DNA of 64,000 nucleotides from Bradyrhizobium sp. 190 (GCF_023073415.1 NZ_JADPJL010000032.1:1-64000), one strand, 5' to 3'; shown: positions 1 through 8,808, counted from the stretch's first letter. Made by a program: numbers and translations. Notes: a model not told the origin generated them from the letters alone.

Positions 1-22
1 GGGTATCGGGCGACATCGCCGC

Positions 23-54
23 GCGCTTTGGCCGGTGGCCACCGGCCAAAGCGC
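23..54. repeat. 32-bp perfect palindrome
   Basis: Sixteen bases (23-38) are followed immediately by their exact reverse complement (39-54), with no loop. No T-tract follows on either strand, so an ordinary intrinsic terminator is not supported. It may sit behind a gene that ends left of the window. The rest of 1-138 holds nothing I recognise. Confidence 0.7.
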
Positions 55-138
55 TCAGTCGCTTCCATCGCACATTTTGCTCAATGGGCAGATACAAGGG
101 GTCTGTCTCCGCATACGCGGTTCTGTGCTGTGGAGAGA

Positions 139-198
139 ACCCCTCACCCGTCGCCGAACTTCGTTCGGCGCCACCCTCTCCCACAAGGGGAGAGGGGA
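139..198. repeat. REP-type palindromic intergenic element
   Basis: The arms CCCCTCACCC and a later ...GGGGAGAGGGG flank an inner hairpin CGCCGAACttcgTTCGGCG. Elements of this look are common between bradyrhizobial genes. It lies just past the stop codon of the VOC gene (minus strand) and may protect or end that transcript. Confidence 0.6.
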
Positions 199-202
199 AA
201 AA

Positions 203-1048
203 TCATGGCTTCCCAGCCGACGGCTGCACCAGAAGCGTCGGGACGCCGTACGTTCCGCTGCGCACCGTCATGACCCGCGTTCCCGGCTTGCGGCCGGTTC
301 GGACTTCCGAGACATCGACGCCGGACTGGACGAGCCGCGCATGGGTGGCGTCGATGTCGGAGACGCGCCAGCACAGGCCGCGCAGCCGGTCCTGCGACGT
401 ATCCGTCTTCTTGCCCGGCCGGTGGGTGACCTCGACAATCAAGTCACCACAGCGGAAGAACATCAGCCGGCCCCAATCGGGATGCGAGCGGTCGAGCGCC
501 ATGTCGAGGCCGAGCCGCGCGCCATAGAGGGCGGCAGCCCGCTCGGGGTCCGACGTCGAGACCACGACATGGTCCATCGCCGTGATCGATCCGGTCGTGG
601 TTCGCACCGACAGGGGCCGCTCCTTGTCGCGCTCGAGGAAGAACAGACGGACGCCGCGCGTGGCCTCCGTTGCCGCTCGCGTGCGCTTCCATGACAGCGT
701 CGCACCTGAGATCGCGTCGTGGCTTTCGACGTCGGCGATCGCGTCCGGCTTCAGCATGAGCCGCTCCAGCCTGCGATGCATCCTGGCGATGTCGCTGGTT
801 CGAAAGCAGATGCTTGCGAGTCCCTCGCCTTGGGCCGCAAGCACCGCACGAATCCGGTCGGCGTTCGCGCCCTCGCCGCTTGGCGCCATCAATTCCAGCG
901 TCGTGTTGTCGAGCGTGAACAGGACGCGGTCGGCGCCCTCGCCGCTGTTCTGCCAGGCCGGCGCGCGCGCGAACAAGGTCTGGTAAGCGGCGGAGGCCGC
1001 GTTGATATCGCCGGTGAGAACGACGACGTGGTCGAGGCCGGTGATCAC
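203..1048 (-). CDS. Two-domain VOC (glyoxalase/bleomycin-resistance superfamily) protein
   Basis: About 281 aa with two vicinal-oxygen-chelate modules. The first is roughly residues 1-145 and opens with VITGLDHVVVLTGD. The second is about 155-281 and opens with ITAMDHVVVSTSDPERAAALYG. Each starts with the DHVVV beta strand that usually supplies a metal-binding His. The start is GTG at 1048, which overlaps the stop codon of the upstream dehydrogenase gene by 4 nt (GTGA), so the two are translationally coupled. A longer reading upstream is only the dehydrogenase gene in another frame. The substrate is unknown; VOC proteins include glyoxalases, extradiol dioxygenases and epimerases. Confidence 0.85.
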   Translation of the reverse strand: MITGLDHVVVLTGDINAASAAYQTLFARAPAWQNSGEGADRVLFTLDNTTLELMAPSGEGANADRIRAVLAAQGEGLASICFRTSDIARMHRRLERLMLKPDAIADVESHDAISGATLSWKRTRAATEATRGVRLFFLERDKERPLSVRTTTGSITAMDHVVVSTSDPERAAALYGARLGLDMALDRSHPDWGRLMFFRCGDLIVEVTHRPGKKTDTSQDRLRGLCWRVSDIDATHARLVQSGVDVSEVRTGRKPGTRVMTVRSGTYGVPTLLVQPSAGKP

Positions 1049-2304
1049 GGGAACAGGCCTCGCGTGTTTTTGGCAGCGCGGACCTTCTCCACGCCGATCG
1101 CCATCGCCGCCGTCCGATGCGGGATATTGTCCGCCTTGGCACGTGTCACCATGGTATCGAAGGCGCGATCGAGGATGGCGTATTCGCGCCGCGTCACCTC
1201 CTCTTCCTCCCAGAACAATTGCTGCAGGTCCTGCACCCATTCGAAGTAGCTGACCACCACGCCGCCGGAATTGCAGAGAATGTCGGGGATCAAAAACACT
1301 TCGCCCTGGCGCTTCTCCAGCACCAGATCGGCTTCCGGCGTGGTCGGACCGTTCGCGCCCTCGGCCAGCACGCGGCATTTGAGGTTTTCCGCGACCTTGG
1401 CGTCGATCACCCGCTCCATCGCCGCCGGCACCAGGACGTCGCAGGGCAGCGTCAGGATTTGTTCGGGGTCGAAAGTCATCTGGTTGGAGAAGCCGGCGAT
1501 GCTGCCATGCGAGCCCGCATGCCGCATCAGCGCAGGGATATCGAGCCCGGCCGGATCATGCAGCGCGCCGGTGTGATCGCTGACGGCGGTGATCTTCAAC
1601 CCGTATTGATGCAACTCCAGCGCCGCATAGGAGCCGACATTGCCAAAGCCCTGGATCACGGCGGTCGCCGTGCCTGGATTGATCGACAGCTCCTTCAGCA
1701 CGCGCCTGGCAAGATAGGCGACGCCGCGCCCCGTGGCTTCGCGCCGGCCGAGCGTGCCGCCCGACGATACCGGCTTGCCGGTCACGATCTCGGTCACGGT
1801 GCGGCCCTGGTACATCGAATAGGTGTCCATGAACCAGGCCATCACCTGCTCATTGGTGCCCATGTCGGGCGCCATGACGTCGGTATGCGGACCAACGAAG
1901 GGAATCATCTCCTGCATGTAGCGCCGCGACAGCGCTTCCAGTTCGCGCTTGGAAATGGTGGAGAGATCGACATTGACGCCGCCCTTGGCGCCGCCATAGG
2001 GCAGCCCGACGAGTGCGCATTTCCAGCTCATCCAGATCGCAAGGGCCGCGACCTCGCCGATGTCGACGGAGGGCGCGAATCGGGTGCCGCCCTTGGTCGG
2101 GCCGAGGGTGAGATGATGCTGCACCCGGTAGCCTTCGAATACCGCGACCGTGCCGTCATCGCGATGGATCGGACAGGAAACAGTGATGGCCCGCTTCGGC
2201 ATCAGGATTCGGTCGCGCTCGTCCATCGGGATTTCGAGATGGTTGGCGATAACGCCAAATTGGTTAACCGCCATGTCGAACACCGGACCGGAATAAACGG
2301 TCAT
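1045..2304 (-). CDS. gdhA: Glu/Leu/Phe/Val dehydrogenase (glutamate dehydrogenase type)
   Basis: 419 aa, the usual size of NAD-linked hexameric glutamate dehydrogenases. The N-terminal domain has the substrate-binding Lys region LPYGGAKGGVNVD and the segment APDMGTNEQVMAWFMD. The C-terminal Rossmann domain has the fingerprint VIQGFGNVGSYAA. The reaction is reversible oxidative deamination of an amino acid, most likely glutamate, to a 2-oxo acid. The ATG at 2304 has GGAGG six nt upstream. The gene is first in an operon with the VOC gene, overlapping it by 4 nt. Leucine- or phenylalanine-type substrate use cannot be excluded from sequence alone. The roughly 240-bp spacer to the divergent kinase gene must hold both promoters; I saw no clear boxes. 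Confidence 0.88.
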   Translation of the reverse strand: MTVYSGPVFDMAVNQFGVIANHLEIPMDERDRILMPKRAITVSCPIHRDDGTVAVFEGYRVQHHLTLGPTKGGTRFAPSVDIGEVAALAIWMSWKCALVGLPYGGAKGGVNVDLSTISKRELEALSRRYMQEMIPFVGPHTDVMAPDMGTNEQVMAWFMDTYSMYQGRTVTEIVTGKPVSSGGTLGRREATGRGVAYLARRVLKELSINPGTATAVIQGFGNVGSYAALELHQYGLKITAVSDHTGALHDPAGLDIPALMRHAGSHGSIAGFSNQMTFDPEQILTLPCDVLVPAAMERVIDAKVAENLKCRVLAEGANGPTTPEADLVLEKRQGEVFLIPDILCNSGGVVVSYFEWVQDLQQLFWEEEEVTRREYAILDRAFDTMVTRAKADNIPHRTAAMAIGVEKVRAAKNTRGLFP

Positions 2305-2544
2305 CTTCCCTCCACTTTTGTGGTGCCGCCGGGAAACCCAGGCTGCCGTCAGCCGTTATACGGCAGTATGTCCAAGACCTCTAAAGACAAGACTCCCAAG
2401 GACGGTCGTATTCTCCTCATACTCCCATCTCAAGCTGCAAAGACGGCACGGTTGCGAATAATTTCAGCGAATGCATCCGATAACCGGTGCTAATGTATCT
2501 GCGCCGGGCCGGGACCACCCCCTAAAGCTCATGACGGAAAACGA

Positions 2545-3456
2545 ATGCAGGCTCTCTTCATCGGACAGACCTATATCGACGTTACCTTCATCACCGACCA
2601 CATGCCGACCGGCGACGAAAAACATGTGGCGTCCGCCTATGCGGTGTCGTTTGGCGGCAACGCCGTCACCGCGGCATTCTGCTGCGCCAAGCTCGGCGTC
2701 GTGCCCGACCTGATCGCAACCGTCGCGAACGACTGGCTCGGCCGCATGTTCCAGGACATGAGCGCGAAATACGGAATCTCAATCCATCCGCGCAAGGTCA
2801 ACTCCTCGTCGCTGTCCTTCATCATGCCGAAGGACGGCAAACGCGCCATCGTGCGTTGCCGCGACGACGAGCACATCCATCCCTTCCCGATGCTGAACCT
2901 GAAGGGCTGCCGCGCACTGCATATCGATGGCCACCAGCCGGATGCCGCCATCCATTATGCCAAGCTCTGCCGCGAGGACGGCATTCTGACCTCGCTCGAC
3001 GGCGGCGGCCTGCGCACCAACACCCATGAACTCCTTGAATTCATCGATGTCGCCATCGTCGCTGAACGGCTGTGCGAACAGATGGACAAGACGCCGGAGG
3101 CCATGCTCGATTATCTCAAGGGCCGCGGTTGCCGGGTCGGCGGCGTCACCATGGGCGAACAGGGCCTGCTCTGGTATGACGAGACTGGCGCAGTCCGCAA
3201 GCTACCGGCGCTGCCGATCGCGCGCGAGCGCGTGCTCGATACCAACGGCGCCGGTGACGTATTTCATGGCGCTTACGTGTTTTCGTATCTCAACAATCCC
3301 GCGAAAGGCTGGCACGAGCATTTCGAGTTTGCACGCGCGGCCTCGACCTATAAGATCCAGCGCCTCGGCAACGAGGCTGGATTGCCGACGCTTGCCGATA
3401 TCGAAGCCGTCAGGCAGGAATTCCAGATCGGGCGCAAGAAGGAATTTTGGGATTAG
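2545..3456 (+). CDS. PfkB-family carbohydrate kinase
   Basis: 303 aa cytosolic sugar kinase of the ribokinase/PfkB family. The N-terminal glycine motif is AYAVSFGGNAVTAAF. The C-terminal signature is DTNGAGDVFHGAYV, whose Asp (first D of GAGD) is the catalytic base. It transfers ATP gamma-phosphate to a sugar or sugar-acid hydroxyl; the substrate is not identifiable. It starts at ATG 2545. It is followed after 18 nt by a second PfkB kinase, and the junction carries a 16-bp tandem duplication that repeats the last codons and the stop. The two kinases probably form an operon. Confidence 0.85.
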   Translation: MQALFIGQTYIDVTFITDHMPTGDEKHVASAYAVSFGGNAVTAAFCCAKLGVVPDLIATVANDWLGRMFQDMSAKYGISIHPRKVNSSSLSFIMPKDGKRAIVRCRDDEHIHPFPMLNLKGCRALHIDGHQPDAAIHYAKLCREDGILTSLDGGGLRTNTHELLEFIDVAIVAERLCEQMDKTPEAMLDYLKGRGCRVGGVTMGEQGLLWYDETGAVRKLPALPIARERVLDTNGAGDVFHGAYVFSYLNNPAKGWHEHFEFARAASTYKIQRLGNEAGLPTLADIEAVRQEFQIGRKKEFWD

Positions 3457-3475
3457 ACAATTTTGGGATTAGACA
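3443..3475 (+). repeat. 16-bp tandem duplication at kinase-kinase junction
   Basis: The unit AATTTTGGGATTAGAC occurs twice back to back (3443-3458 and 3459-3474). It repeats the final sense codons and TAG stop of the first kinase. The ATG of the next gene begins at 3475. The duplication lengthens the spacer and adds a second copy of the stop region in another frame. Confidence 0.9.
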
Positions 3476-4389
3476 TGGGGCGCGTCTTCGTTGCCGGCAG
3501 CATTAATATGGATGTGGTGGCAACCGCGAGCCGGCATCCCCGGGTCGGCGAGACCATCGCAGGCCAAGCCGTGCATTATTTTCCAGGCGGCAAGGGCGCC
3601 AACCAGGCTGTTGCCGCCGCCAAGCTTGGCGCATCGTCGACGCTGATCGGCCGGCTCGGCACGGATGCGTTCGGCCAGCAATTGCGGCAGTTTCTTGAGC
3701 TGCAAGGCGTCGACCTCGCTCTGGTCAAGGACACCGCGAATATCCATACCGGGACGGCCGTGATCACCATCGCCGACGCCGACAACACCATTGTCGTCGT
3801 GCCCGGCGCCAATGCGCTGGTCAGTGCCGAGGATGTCGCCGTGCCTGTACTTGCCAAAGGCGACGTCGCCGTCAGCCAGTTCGAAATTCCGCAAGCTACG
3901 ATCGCCGCCTTCTTCAAGCGGGCGCGCGAGGCCGGGGCGACCACCATCCTCAATCCGGCGCCAGCGATCGCCTGCGGCGCAGAATTGCTCGATCTCGTCG
4001 ATATCCTCATTCTCAACGAGACCGAGCTTGGGCTTCTCGCGCAGACCGAGCTTCACGATACCGACGAACCTGCCCGGTTCATCGAAGCCGCGCGGCGCCT
4101 GCCAACCGCTTCAGACAAGATCATCTGCGTCACGCTGGGCAAGCGCGGCGTGCTCGCGCTTGTGGGCGGCGAGCCTTCGCTGATTGCGGGGCGTGCCGTG
4201 AAGGCGGTGGATACCACCGGCGCCGGCGATTGCTTCGTCGGCGCTCTTGCCGCGCAGCTTGCCAATGGAAAGGCGATCCGCGACGCGCTTGAATACGCCA
4301 ATGCCGCCGCATCGATCTGCGTGCAACGGATGGGCGCCGCGCCGTCGATGCCGACGGCGGTGGAGGTGGCGGCGGTTTTGTGTTCGTAG
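3475..4389 (+). CDS. rbsK: Ribokinase-like PfkB kinase
   Basis: 304 aa. N-terminus MGRVFVAGSINMDVV with the glycine motif FPGGKGANQAVAAAKLG, and the catalytic signature VDTTGAGDCFVGALAA near residue 245. These match ribokinase (ribose + ATP to ribose 5-phosphate), including the GKGANQ stretch typical of RbsK. ATG 3475 is preferred over TTG 3463 because it matches the family N-terminus; the extra TTG-led codons come from the tandem duplication. No ribose transporter lies beside it, so another pentose or nucleoside sugar is possible. Confidence 0.82.
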   Translation: MGRVFVAGSINMDVVATASRHPRVGETIAGQAVHYFPGGKGANQAVAAAKLGASSTLIGRLGTDAFGQQLRQFLELQGVDLALVKDTANIHTGTAVITIADADNTIVVVPGANALVSAEDVAVPVLAKGDVAVSQFEIPQATIAAFFKRAREAGATTILNPAPAIACGAELLDLVDILILNETELGLLAQTELHDTDEPARFIEAARRLPTASDKIICVTLGKRGVLALVGGEPSLIAGRAVKAVDTTGAGDCFVGALAAQLANGKAIRDALEYANAAASICVQRMGAAPSMPTAVEVAAVLCS

Positions 4390-4404
4390 CCCGGATGCAG
4401 ACTT

Positions 4405-4487
4405 CGTAGGGTGGGCAAGGCGACAGCGTGCCCATCATCACGCGCTCCGCAACAACGGTGGGAACGCTTCGCTTTGCCTACCCTACG
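4405..4487. repeat. REP element, GTAGGGTGGGCA family
   Basis: A palindromic intergenic element that begins CGTAGGGTGGGCAAGGCG and ends with the inverse CTTTGCCTACCCTACG. It is the most diverged copy in the window of a family also found at 13434, 19032 and 23060. It lies between convergent genes (rbsK and the flavoprotein). Confidence 0.8.
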
Positions 4488-4492
4488 AAATA

Positions 4493-5713
4493 TCAACCGA
4501 GGGCGCTCTTCAGATCGAAGCTGCTGTCAGCCGCCTGCTCTGGCGTGATCGACCCGTGGGCCGCAAGCAGGCGCCGTCCGAACATGTGGTCGCCGGCGCG
4601 ATTGACGGACTCGATGCCGACGAGTTGCCCGTCCCTGTAGCAGAACGCGGAGAACGCCCCCTGCGCGCGATCGCCCCGCACCACCACGCGGTCGTAGCCG
4701 GTGGTCAGTCCCACCATCTGCAGCTTGTCGGGGCCCTGATCGCTCCAGAACCAGGGCAAGCCGTCGTAGGGCTTGGCGTCGCCGGTCAGCCGGGCCGCGA
4801 CGCAACGCGCGTGGTCGGTGGCGTTCTGCACCGACTCCAGCCGCAACGAGCCGCCGAACCGTGGGCTGGCATACAGCGCGCAATCGCCCACCGCCGAGAT
4901 GTTCGGATCGGAGGTGAGCAAATGCTCGTCGACCACGATGCCGGCCGCGACCTTCAGCCCTGCCTCCGCCGCCAGTTCGACATTGGGCAGGACGCCGACG
5001 CCCACCACAATCAGATCGGCTTTGATATGCCGCCCGTCGCTGAGGCTGACGCCGGTGACCTTGCTGCCGTCGCTCTCGATGCTCGTGACCTGTACGCCGA
5101 GATGAATCCGGATACCGGCCGCGCCGTGCCGCGATTGAAAGTGTTCCGAGATTTCCGCGGTCACCGCGCGTGCCATCACCCGCGGCGCGAGCTCGATGAC
5201 GTCGACTTCGAGGCCCCTGGCCCGGGCGGTCGCAGCGAATTCCAGGCCGATGAATCCGGCACCGATCACGATGACGCGCTGACCCGGAGCGATGTAGTCG
5301 CGCAGGGACTGGCTTTCGTCGAGCGTCCGCAGGTAGCGGACGCTGTCAAGATTGGCGTTGGGAATGTCGAGCAAGCGATTGCGCGCGCCGGTCGCCAACA
5401 CCAGATGCCCGTAATCGAGCGAAGTGCCGGAGGCGAGCAACACCTTGCGCGCGGCGCGATCGATCGACACCGCGCGATCGGTGATCAGATCGATGTTCTG
5501 GTCATGATAGAATTTTTCCGGCCGGAACATCAGGCTGTCGGGCCCGCCGGTTCCTTTCAGGTAGGCCTTGGATAGGGGCGGCCGCTGGTACGGCAGATGG
5601 CCTTCATCGTTCAACAGCGCGATGCGCTCGGAAAAGCCGTGCTGGCGCAGCGACATCGCAAGCTGAAAGCCTGCATGGCCTGCGCCAATGATGACAACCG
5701 GTCCTGTAGTCAT
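4493..5713 (-). CDS. NAD(P)/FAD-dependent oxidoreductase, ferredoxin-reductase type
   Basis: About 406 aa of the pyridine-nucleotide-disulfide fold. FAD-binding GxGxxG motif VVIIGAGHAGFQLA at the N-terminus, PPLSKAYL near residue 48, second Rossmann motif VIVIGAGFIGLEFA near 145-160, and the FAD-closing segment ISAVGDCA near 275. This is the rubredoxin/ferredoxin reductase group (as in CamA or BenC-like systems), which passes NAD(P)H electrons to a small iron-sulfur protein. No ferredoxin or P450 gene is adjacent. ATG 5713 has AGGA seven nt upstream; the GTG at 5719 is the alternative start. Confidence 0.85.
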   Translation of the reverse strand: MTTGPVVIIGAGHAGFQLAMSLRQHGFSERIALLNDEGHLPYQRPPLSKAYLKGTGGPDSLMFRPEKFYHDQNIDLITDRAVSIDRAARKVLLASGTSLDYGHLVLATGARNRLLDIPNANLDSVRYLRTLDESQSLRDYIAPGQRVIVIGAGFIGLEFAATARARGLEVDVIELAPRVMARAVTAEISEHFQSRHGAAGIRIHLGVQVTSIESDGSKVTGVSLSDGRHIKADLIVVGVGVLPNVELAAEAGLKVAAGIVVDEHLLTSDPNISAVGDCALYASPRFGGSLRLESVQNATDHARCVAARLTGDAKPYDGLPWFWSDQGPDKLQMVGLTTGYDRVVVRGDRAQGAFSAFCYRDGQLVGIESVNRAGDHMFGRRLLAAHGSITPEQAADSSFDLKSALG

Positions 5714-5973
5714 AGGCACATCCTACGTTCGAGCGCACGGGAATGACCCATGTCGTTTCCTCTTCACTGATTTTGGCTTGCCTGTCTCGTCCCTTGGAAG
5801 CGGCGCTCGTGTCCGTTCCGAACGATGACAGGCCCTATCTGACCTCATGGCGCGAACAGACGCAAGAGCGCCGTGGCCCGGGATTGCGTGGTATTTTGCG
5901 GACCATGCCAGGGATTGTCACCTCCTGCCTTCTGTTATTTAAATGCTGACCCATTTCGAGCCGAGGCCCAGCC

Positions 5974-6765
5974 ATGCCGACCTCCGATGATACCGCCGCC
6001 CCTGCCCTGCTCCGGATCGAGGGCTCGATTGCCACCATCACCCTGAACCGGCCCGCGGCCTTCAATTCCATCGATCTGTCGATCGCGCAAAAGCTCGAGC
6101 AACTCGGCGCGGAGGTCGAGGGCAACGACAATATCCGTGTGCTTGTCATCGAGGGTGAAGGCCGCGCCTTCTCGGCCGGCGGCGATCTGCAGACCATTGG
6201 AGCCGCCGCCGCCAATGACACCATTGCGCCCGTGGTGGGCGAACTGCTGAAGCACTACCACGCCTTTATCGAGACGCTGCGGCGGATGCCGAAGATCGTT
6301 CTCTCCAGCGTCCACGGCTCCGCCGCCGGCGCCGGCATGGGGCTGGCCTTCGTCGCCGACCTCTGCATTGCCGCCGATGACGCCCGCTTCACGCCGGCCT
6401 ATGCCAAGATCGGCGTCTCGCCGGACGGCGGCAGCACGGTGGGCATGGTCGGCACCGTCGGCACCCGCCGCGCGCTGCAGATATTTTTGGCCGAGGACAG
6501 TTTTACCGCGCAGCAGGCCTATGAATGGGGCCTGGTCGCCCGCGTCGTTCCGGCGGCAGAACTGAAGGCCGAGACGCGCAAATTCGCCGAGCGGCTGGCG
6601 CAGAACCCGCCCGCGGCGATCTCAGGCACCAAGTCGCTGGTCTATCAGGCCGCGGTTACGCCGACCCGGCAGCAACTCGATGCCGAGGAAGCGAAGATCA
6701 TCGACGCCATGCAGACCGACGACTTCCGCGTCGCGGTGAAGAGGTTCACCAGCAAGTCGAAGTGA
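5974..6765 (+). CDS. Enoyl-CoA hydratase/isomerase family protein
   Basis: 263 aa crotonase-fold enzyme. The first oxyanion-hole loop is AFSAGGDLQTIG near residue 68, and the second is HGSAAGAGMGLAFVADL near 115. Position PDGGSTVGM takes the place of the catalytic Glu-bearing loop (E in classical hydratases is not obvious here; an Asp, D in SPDGG, is present), so isomerase or other acyl-CoA chemistry is as likely as hydration. GAGG lies about 8 nt before ATG 5974. It stands alone between minus-strand genes. The 260-bp region upstream holds no other gene I can support. Confidence 0.8.
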   Translation: MPTSDDTAAPALLRIEGSIATITLNRPAAFNSIDLSIAQKLEQLGAEVEGNDNIRVLVIEGEGRAFSAGGDLQTIGAAAANDTIAPVVGELLKHYHAFIETLRRMPKIVLSSVHGSAAGAGMGLAFVADLCIAADDARFTPAYAKIGVSPDGGSTVGMVGTVGTRRALQIFLAEDSFTAQQAYEWGLVARVVPAAELKAETRKFAERLAQNPPAAISGTKSLVYQAAVTPTRQQLDAEEAKIIDAMQTDDFRVAVKRFTSKSK

Positions 6766-6801
6766 CTGTTGGCAGTGCCGTCACGTCGCCCTACTCTCGG
6801 T

Positions 6802-6921
6802 GTCGTCCCTGCGAAAGCAGGGACCCATACCGCGTTGTCCTATCGATAAAAGCGAGATGTCTGGCGTCCTCCAAAACAATTGGTGGCGCGGCGTATGGGT
6901 CCCTGCTTTCGCAGGGACGAC
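6802..6921. repeat. REP element with 29-bp perfect inverted repeat
   Basis: The left arm 6802-6830 (GTCGTCCCTGCGAAAGCAGG...) and right arm 6893-6921 are exact inverse copies. They enclose about 62 bp. It lies between the convergent hydratase and dehydratase genes and could act as a bidirectional transcript end or a stabiliser. Confidence 0.85.
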
Positions 6922-6936
6922 AGCGGCTCTGATTCC

Positions 6937-8643
6937 CTACCGCTTCCCCTGCCCGCGCATGAAATCGAAGTCGCAACCTTCGTCGGCTTGCAGAATCGTC
7001 TCGTTGAACAAATGCGCATAGCCGCGCCTCGCCCATTCGGGCGTGACGACCGGTGCAAGCGCGGCGCGGCGCTTCTCCAGTTCCGCCTCGTCGACCAGGA
7101 GATCGATGCTGCGTTTCGCGACATCGAGGCGGATCATGTCGCCGTTCCTGACGAGCGCCAGCGGACCGCCCACGGCGGATTCCGGGGTGATGTGCAGCAC
7201 GATGGTGCCGAACGCGGTTCCGCTCATGCGCGCGTCCGACATCCGCACCATGTCCTTGGTGCCGCCGCGTGCGAGTTTCTTCGGAATTGGCAGATAGCCC
7301 GCCTCCGGCATGCCCGGCGCACCCTTGGGGCCGGCATTGCGCAGCACCAGCACGTCGTCGGCATTAACATCCAGATCGGGATCGTCGACCCGCAGCGTCA
7401 TGTCTTCGACGGATTCGAACACCACGGCACGCCCGGTATGCTGCAGCAGTTTCGGGCTCGCCGCCGATTGCTTGATGACGGCTCCGCGCGGCGCAAGGTT
7501 GCCATGCAACACCGCCATCGCGCCTTCGCTCTTGATCGGATTGTCGCGCGGACGGATGGCGTCCTGTCCGGGTACGTCTTCCGCATCGGCGACGATCTCG
7601 CGTAGAGTCTGCCCCGTAATGGTTTTCGCATCGAGATCGATGAGATCACCGAGTTGCTCCATCAATTTCGGCACGCCGCCGGCATGATGGAAGTGCTCCA
7701 TGTAATGCTCGCCCGACGGTTTCAGGTCGATCAGCACGGGCACCTCGCGGCCAAGCTTGTCGAACGCTTCGAGATCGATGCGGTGTTTCGTGCGGTTGGC
7801 GATTGCCGTCAGATGAATAAGCCCGTTGGTCGAGCCGCCGATCGCCTGCAGCACCACCTGCGCGTTCTGGAATGAGGCCGGAGTCAGCAGTTCGCTCGGC
7901 TTTGGCCCTTTGGTCCTGGCCATCACGGCCGCCACCCTGCCGCTCGCCTCCGCAGAGCGAAAGCGCTCGGCATGCGGCGCCGGGATCGTCGCGCTCATCG
8001 GCAGCGACAGCCCGAGCGCCTCGGTGATGCACGCCATGGTGCTGGCGGTGCCCATCACCATGCAGGTGCCGACAGAGGGCGCCAGCCGACCGTTGACGGC
8101 TTCGATCTCGACATCGTCGATTTCGCCGGCGCGATATTTTCCCCACAGCCTCCGGCAATCCGTGCAGGCGCCCAGCACCTCGCCCTTGTGATGCCCAACT
8201 ACCATCGGCCCCACCGGAATGACGACGGTCGGCAGATCGGCACTGACCGCGGCCATGATCTGCGCCGGCAAGGTCTTGTCGCACCCGCCGATCACGATCA
8301 CGGCGTCCATTGGCTGCGCGCGGATCATCTCCTCGGTGTCCATCGCCATCAGATTGCGCAGGTACATCGAGGTCGGAAACGCAAAGCTCTCGGCGATCGA
8401 GATGGTTGGGAACACCATCGGCATCGCGCCCGACAGCATCACGCCGCGCTTCACCGCTTCGATGATCTGCGGAACGTTGCCGTGACAGGGATTGTAGTCG
8501 CTGTAGGTATTGGTGATGCCGACGATCGGCCTGTTCAGCGCATCATCCGAATAGCCCATCGCCTTGATGAAGACCTTGCGCAGGAACAGCGAGAAGCCAG
8601 CATCGCCATAACTCGTCAGTCCCTTGCGAAGTCCGTCGGCCAT
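6937..8643 (-). CDS. IlvD/EDD-family dehydratase, sugar-acid type
   Basis: 568 aa iron-sulfur dehydratase. The likely cluster cysteines are in NPCHGN (about 53), GGCDKT (about 120) and GACTDC (about 185). The SDARMSGTAFGTIVLHI and AVGGPLALVRNGDMIRLDV segments match the pentonate/hexonate dehydratase branch (L-arabinonate or D-xylonate type) better than true dihydroxy-acid dehydratase. The reaction is loss of water from an aldonate to a 2-keto-3-deoxy acid. ATG 8643 has GGAAG upstream. It is divergent from the Gfo/Idh and GntR genes over a spacer with two palindromic sites, which points to pathway-specific control by that regulator. Confidence 0.85.
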   Translation of the reverse strand: MADGLRKGLTSYGDAGFSLFLRKVFIKAMGYSDDALNRPIVGITNTYSDYNPCHGNVPQIIEAVKRGVMLSGAMPMVFPTISIAESFAFPTSMYLRNLMAMDTEEMIRAQPMDAVIVIGGCDKTLPAQIMAAVSADLPTVVIPVGPMVVGHHKGEVLGACTDCRRLWGKYRAGEIDDVEIEAVNGRLAPSVGTCMVMGTASTMACITEALGLSLPMSATIPAPHAERFRSAEASGRVAAVMARTKGPKPSELLTPASFQNAQVVLQAIGGSTNGLIHLTAIANRTKHRIDLEAFDKLGREVPVLIDLKPSGEHYMEHFHHAGGVPKLMEQLGDLIDLDAKTITGQTLREIVADAEDVPGQDAIRPRDNPIKSEGAMAVLHGNLAPRGAVIKQSAASPKLLQHTGRAVVFESVEDMTLRVDDPDLDVNADDVLVLRNAGPKGAPGMPEAGYLPIPKKLARGGTKDMVRMSDARMSGTAFGTIVLHITPESAVGGPLALVRNGDMIRLDVAKRSIDLLVDEAELEKRRAALAPVVTPEWARRGYAHLFNETILQADEGCDFDFMRGQGKR

Positions 8644-8686
8644 TTTTTCTTCCTGTCGTTATGGGTGGCACTTAAGGAGTCCGCCG

Positions 8687-8700
8687 AATTATTGTCAATG
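8687..8700. promoter_or_regulatory. Putative GntR operator, site 1
   Basis: AATTATTGTCAATG lies 44 bp before the dehydratase start. It is an imperfect palindrome around the core ATTGTCAAT and is the near-exact inverse of site 2. On the minus strand it contains TTGACA (8698-8693), a consensus -35 box, followed 16-17 bp later by a weak TTAAGT-like -10. A bound repressor would block the dehydratase promoter. Binding by the neighbouring GntR protein is inferred. Confidence 0.5.
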
Positions 8701-8747
8701 CTTGATTGCCTGGCACATAAAACGCGCATTTTGCCGCCACTCAGGCG

Positions 8748-8764
8748 ATATTATTGACAATAAC
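8748..8764. promoter_or_regulatory. Putative GntR operator, site 2
   Basis: The core TTATTGACAATAA (8751-8763) is a perfect 6+1+6 palindrome. Eleven of twelve bases (ATTGACAATAAC) are the inverse of site 1, 65 bp away. It lies 45 bp before the Gfo/Idh start and again contains TTGACA in the plus sense. Two matching sites in a divergent promoter next to a GntR/FCD gene suggest a shared, possibly looping, repressor arrangement. Confidence 0.55.
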
Positions 8765-8808
8765 GCGAGTGCGTGCTGACTTCCGGGCATGATCGGAACC
8801 GTCTGTCG

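Noticed and set aside
4247..5575. Long plus-strand open frame opposite the ferredoxin-reductase-like gene
   Set aside because: Its product has no family marks and is the antisense shadow of a gene with clear FAD and NAD motifs.
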